Source: Lolium rigidum | Taxonomy: Eukaryota; Streptophyta; Magnoliopsida; Poales; Poaceae | DNA: 64,000 bases | Assembly: GCF_022539505.1 (NCBI RefSeq) | Contig: NC_061510.1 | Location: 393,992,249-394,056,248, forward strand | Direction of reading: 5' to 3' | In this document: positions 61,653-64,000 of the stretch, piece by piece | Layout of the letters: each line of letters opens with the position of its first letter | How positions within the stretch are numbered: the first letter of the stretch is position 1 | Made by a program: the position numbers and the translations under genes | Notes under the pieces: model-generated | The model's input: only the letters and a program-made list of their open reading frames with translations | Databases searched by the model: none | Told to the model about the DNA's origin: nothing

Positions 61653-64000
61653 GATCTTCCACCCTTAAAATAATCTCGTCCCGAGATTACTGAGCGCAGA
61701 ACTAGAGGGGTTATAAAGTTTAACCAAAGTCAGACTCCATTCTTCTGTAGACGTGCCGTTGTAGAGAAGGTCGTTGCTTCATCTTCTGGGAGACATGATG
61801 GATTTCTGCAGATGGCGAGCTTCATGAGGAGGTTGACCACTCCATGCAGATGTTAGACCTGTAGCTTCTTAACAATCCTAGCGGAGTCCACGACTTCGGA
61901 AAAGTTAGTGCACTCCAATGGTGCCTTAGCAGGGTTGAAAACTTTTTAGAGTTAGCCCGATTTTAGTGGGAGATGAAGTCTTCCACCCTTAAGATTGTTC
62001 AGCGGGGTTTTTTGAAAATTAGAGCTTCAGCCACGGGTCTTGTCGGCGCTTTCGAAGGAGGCATTGATCTCTCGTCTTGAGTCGAACATCTTCGGGGGTG
62101 TTGTGTAGTCCACGGCTTCAAGAGGGGTTAGTGCATCCCACGTTTCCAACGGTTTGTTAGAAAGGTTTAAAAAGTTAGGGGTAGCTCCTACTTTTAGTGG
62201 AAGACGAAGTCTTCCACCCTTAAGATTTTTCATCGGCTTTCGGAAAAAAACTCAGAGCGTCTGCTTTGCGGTCCTGTCGGGGGCTTCTGAAGAAGTCGTC
62301 GATCTTCCTTGTTCAGTTGAAGAATCTTCGGGGGCGACGTGCAAACCACCACTTCAAGAGGCGCTCACGGTGTTAACTCAACCATAGGGGACGCGCGGCG
62401 AGTTAGTAAGTTGATGAAACACCTGGTTGGTACCCATATGAAGCAGCAACAGGGGGGCGTCGAAGACAATCTTCAGCTTGCGGGTTGGTGTTGACCAGTT
62501 AAGAAGTGAGCGGGTAAGTTACACCTAATCTTGAGTTCTTGAGGTACCTTCAGGAGTCTTCACTTGATGAGGACCAGATGAACCATGTGATGTAGCTCGG
62601 CTTTGACGCTATTGTTCACTCAGCTTGTCAAACGATGTGTTGGAGGGTATTTTCAAGAAGATATCCTAGAGGTTAGCGCGATTATATTCCCGGGTTAGAC
62701 CAAGTTAGTAAGTCTTCTGGTAGAGGTGCAGTCACTCTTGAAGGTAGAGGCTTCTGCTTTCTTGATGAAGTGGAGATGCTCCAGCTGACCTTGAAAGTAG
62801 TCGGCGTAGATAGGGGTTTGGGTTAGTTTTTCTGATGATTGAAAAACAACTGCTAACGGGTTTAGAGTTAGAGTCTTTCGTTAATCTACCCAACTAACTA
62901 GCAGTTAGCAATACATCGGCGAGGCAAATTTTAATCCTAACATTACATGTGACACCCATACAACCATAACCAGAGACAAAATACCACTAACAGAGGCTAC
63001 GGGTATTTTTCCTAGATGCACAGTAACAAAACAAGATCAGCACAATTGGAATCATTCAAAAATATTTATTTTTCAATTTTTGAGACTCAAAATACTAACC
63101 AGAAACAGTGATCAAGTTTTATTTATTAAAAATCGCACAAAAATCCTAAAAATACAAGGTCAGTGGCATTTGAAAGATAATTTCATACTGGTTCTAGTGC
63201 AATTGGAATCACATCAATCGGAGCTACCAAACTATTTTTATTAGCAAAACAGTACACTGGCAGATTCCCATTTTTAATTTTCAGTTTTTCAAATATCAAA
63301 CAATTAAAAAGGGCGGGAACGTCTAAATAGCAAGACATACATGCACACAGCAAACAGATACAAACACTCAAGGTAGCACACTAAGAAACAACAAGCAATC
63401 ATCACACCAACCATGATACTCTAAGTACACAAAAATTCCTAATGCGCGGGGGTAGCTCAATCAAAGCGATTGAGTTTGTCCTATCCATCCTATAGGTTTG
63501 GGGCTGGTCGCATATGTTGACGTCTTCGTAACATTAGCATCAACTTCAACTTGGATCCTTGTAGCAGTTGGTGGTGAAGGGGCCGGGTGTTGAGTCGTTG
63601 AGGTTGAGGCGGACGAGAAAGCTGCGTAGAACTTCTAGTCTCGACATCCCGGAAACATGAGGTCTTCGAAGAGGTAGCTGTTGAGGTGCTTCTAAAGTAG
63701 AGATCTTCTCGTGGCTGGCCTAAAAATAACTAGTCAAGAAGCTGAGGGCTTGATCCCTGACGACTGCAAAAAGTGCAAGTCCACAGAGGAACAAGGTCAG
63801 CTCCTTAACAGACTTTGGTGATAACCAAAGACATGATCTTATAATTCTTTTATCTGCACACTAAGTCAGCCTCCAATCCTGAACAGTCGCGGTTGGACAT
63901 ACACGAGTCTTCCCGAGGGATTGATCCATCTTTGAGTTAGAGTCTTCGGTCTGAGTTGGGGACATCGTCCAATATGTAGTTTTGAAGTGGATGAGACAAT
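61653..64000 (-). other. Non-coding interior of element E with PPT-like repeats
   Basis: The polypurine tract lies at 61654-61668. Two further near-identical copies of AGTCTTCCACCCTTAAGATT (plus strand) lie at 61977-61996 and 62208-62227 inside loosely repeated units of about 230 bp that also share CTTCGGGGG and CTTCAAGAGG motifs. From 62941 the sequence becomes AT-rich and resembles parts of the LTR. No credible gene. Confidence 0.65.

Larger units (their letters stand above)
55653..64000 (-). mobile_element. Element E: inverted gypsy-type LTR element, partial
   Basis: Read on the minus strand: interior (64000 to 61653), polypurine tract AAGGGTGGAAGA, then a 3' LTR from TGTAACACCCCAC (61652) to GGGGTCCCCACA (55653), abutting the integrase of element D after the codons for ACALD. 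The probable 5-bp target is TAGAC (55648-55652); the other copy is outside the window. No coding domain is in view. Confidence 0.8.

Overview
The window looks like intergenic DNA of a large-genome grass, probably a Pooideae species (wheat, barley, oat or ryegrass relatives). The evidence is two plant MATH-BTB genes, dense nested LTR retrotransposons of the Tat, Athila and Tekay-like Ty3/gypsy lineages, a CACTA element with TTTAGTCGCGGTT subterminal repeats, Stowaway-like and Tourist-like MITEs, and long AT-rich LTRs. I see no prokaryotic or organellar signal. The species cannot be fixed from the sequence alone.

Layout. 1-3337: host DNA with MATH-BTB gene 1 (1859-2923). 3338-15181: Tat element A, whose gag is split by a solo LTR (6165-7768). 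15182-21151: decayed Athila-type integrase, split at 16294-20951 by element B, an internally deleted Tat element. 21152-24148: low-complexity acidic ORF, an inverted LTR remnant, a LINE reverse-transcriptase fragment and a LINE-like 3' tail. 24149-25849: MITE, MATH-BTB gene 2 (24366-25469), second MITE. 26474-37438: a CACTA transposon of about 11 kb with decayed Tnp2 transposase and a Transposase_24/C48-peptidase gene. 37672-40477: element C, a Tat-like LTR plus gag, cut off by element D. 40478-55652: Tekay-like element D, whose 5' LTR is split by a 5 kb Pack-MULE-like element (43452-48478). 55653-64000: inverted element E, inserted in the integrase of D, with an LTR of about 6 kb and an interior running out of the window.

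The only genes likely to serve the plant are the two MATH-BTB paralogues, predicted substrate adaptors of CUL3 ubiquitin ligases. They lie in the same orientation and share a 5' leader, so they look like a tandem duplication pulled about 21 kb apart by transposon insertions. The other coding sequence belongs to mobile elements, mostly broken by stops and frameshifts. The best leads are a conserved antisense acidic ORF in both Tat elements, a series of GCCGAT/ATCGGC hairpins in those elements, an extra ORF upstream of gag in element D, the central terminus-like repeats of the CACTA, and gene capture by the MULE. All comparisons were made by eye; no alignment or database search was run.
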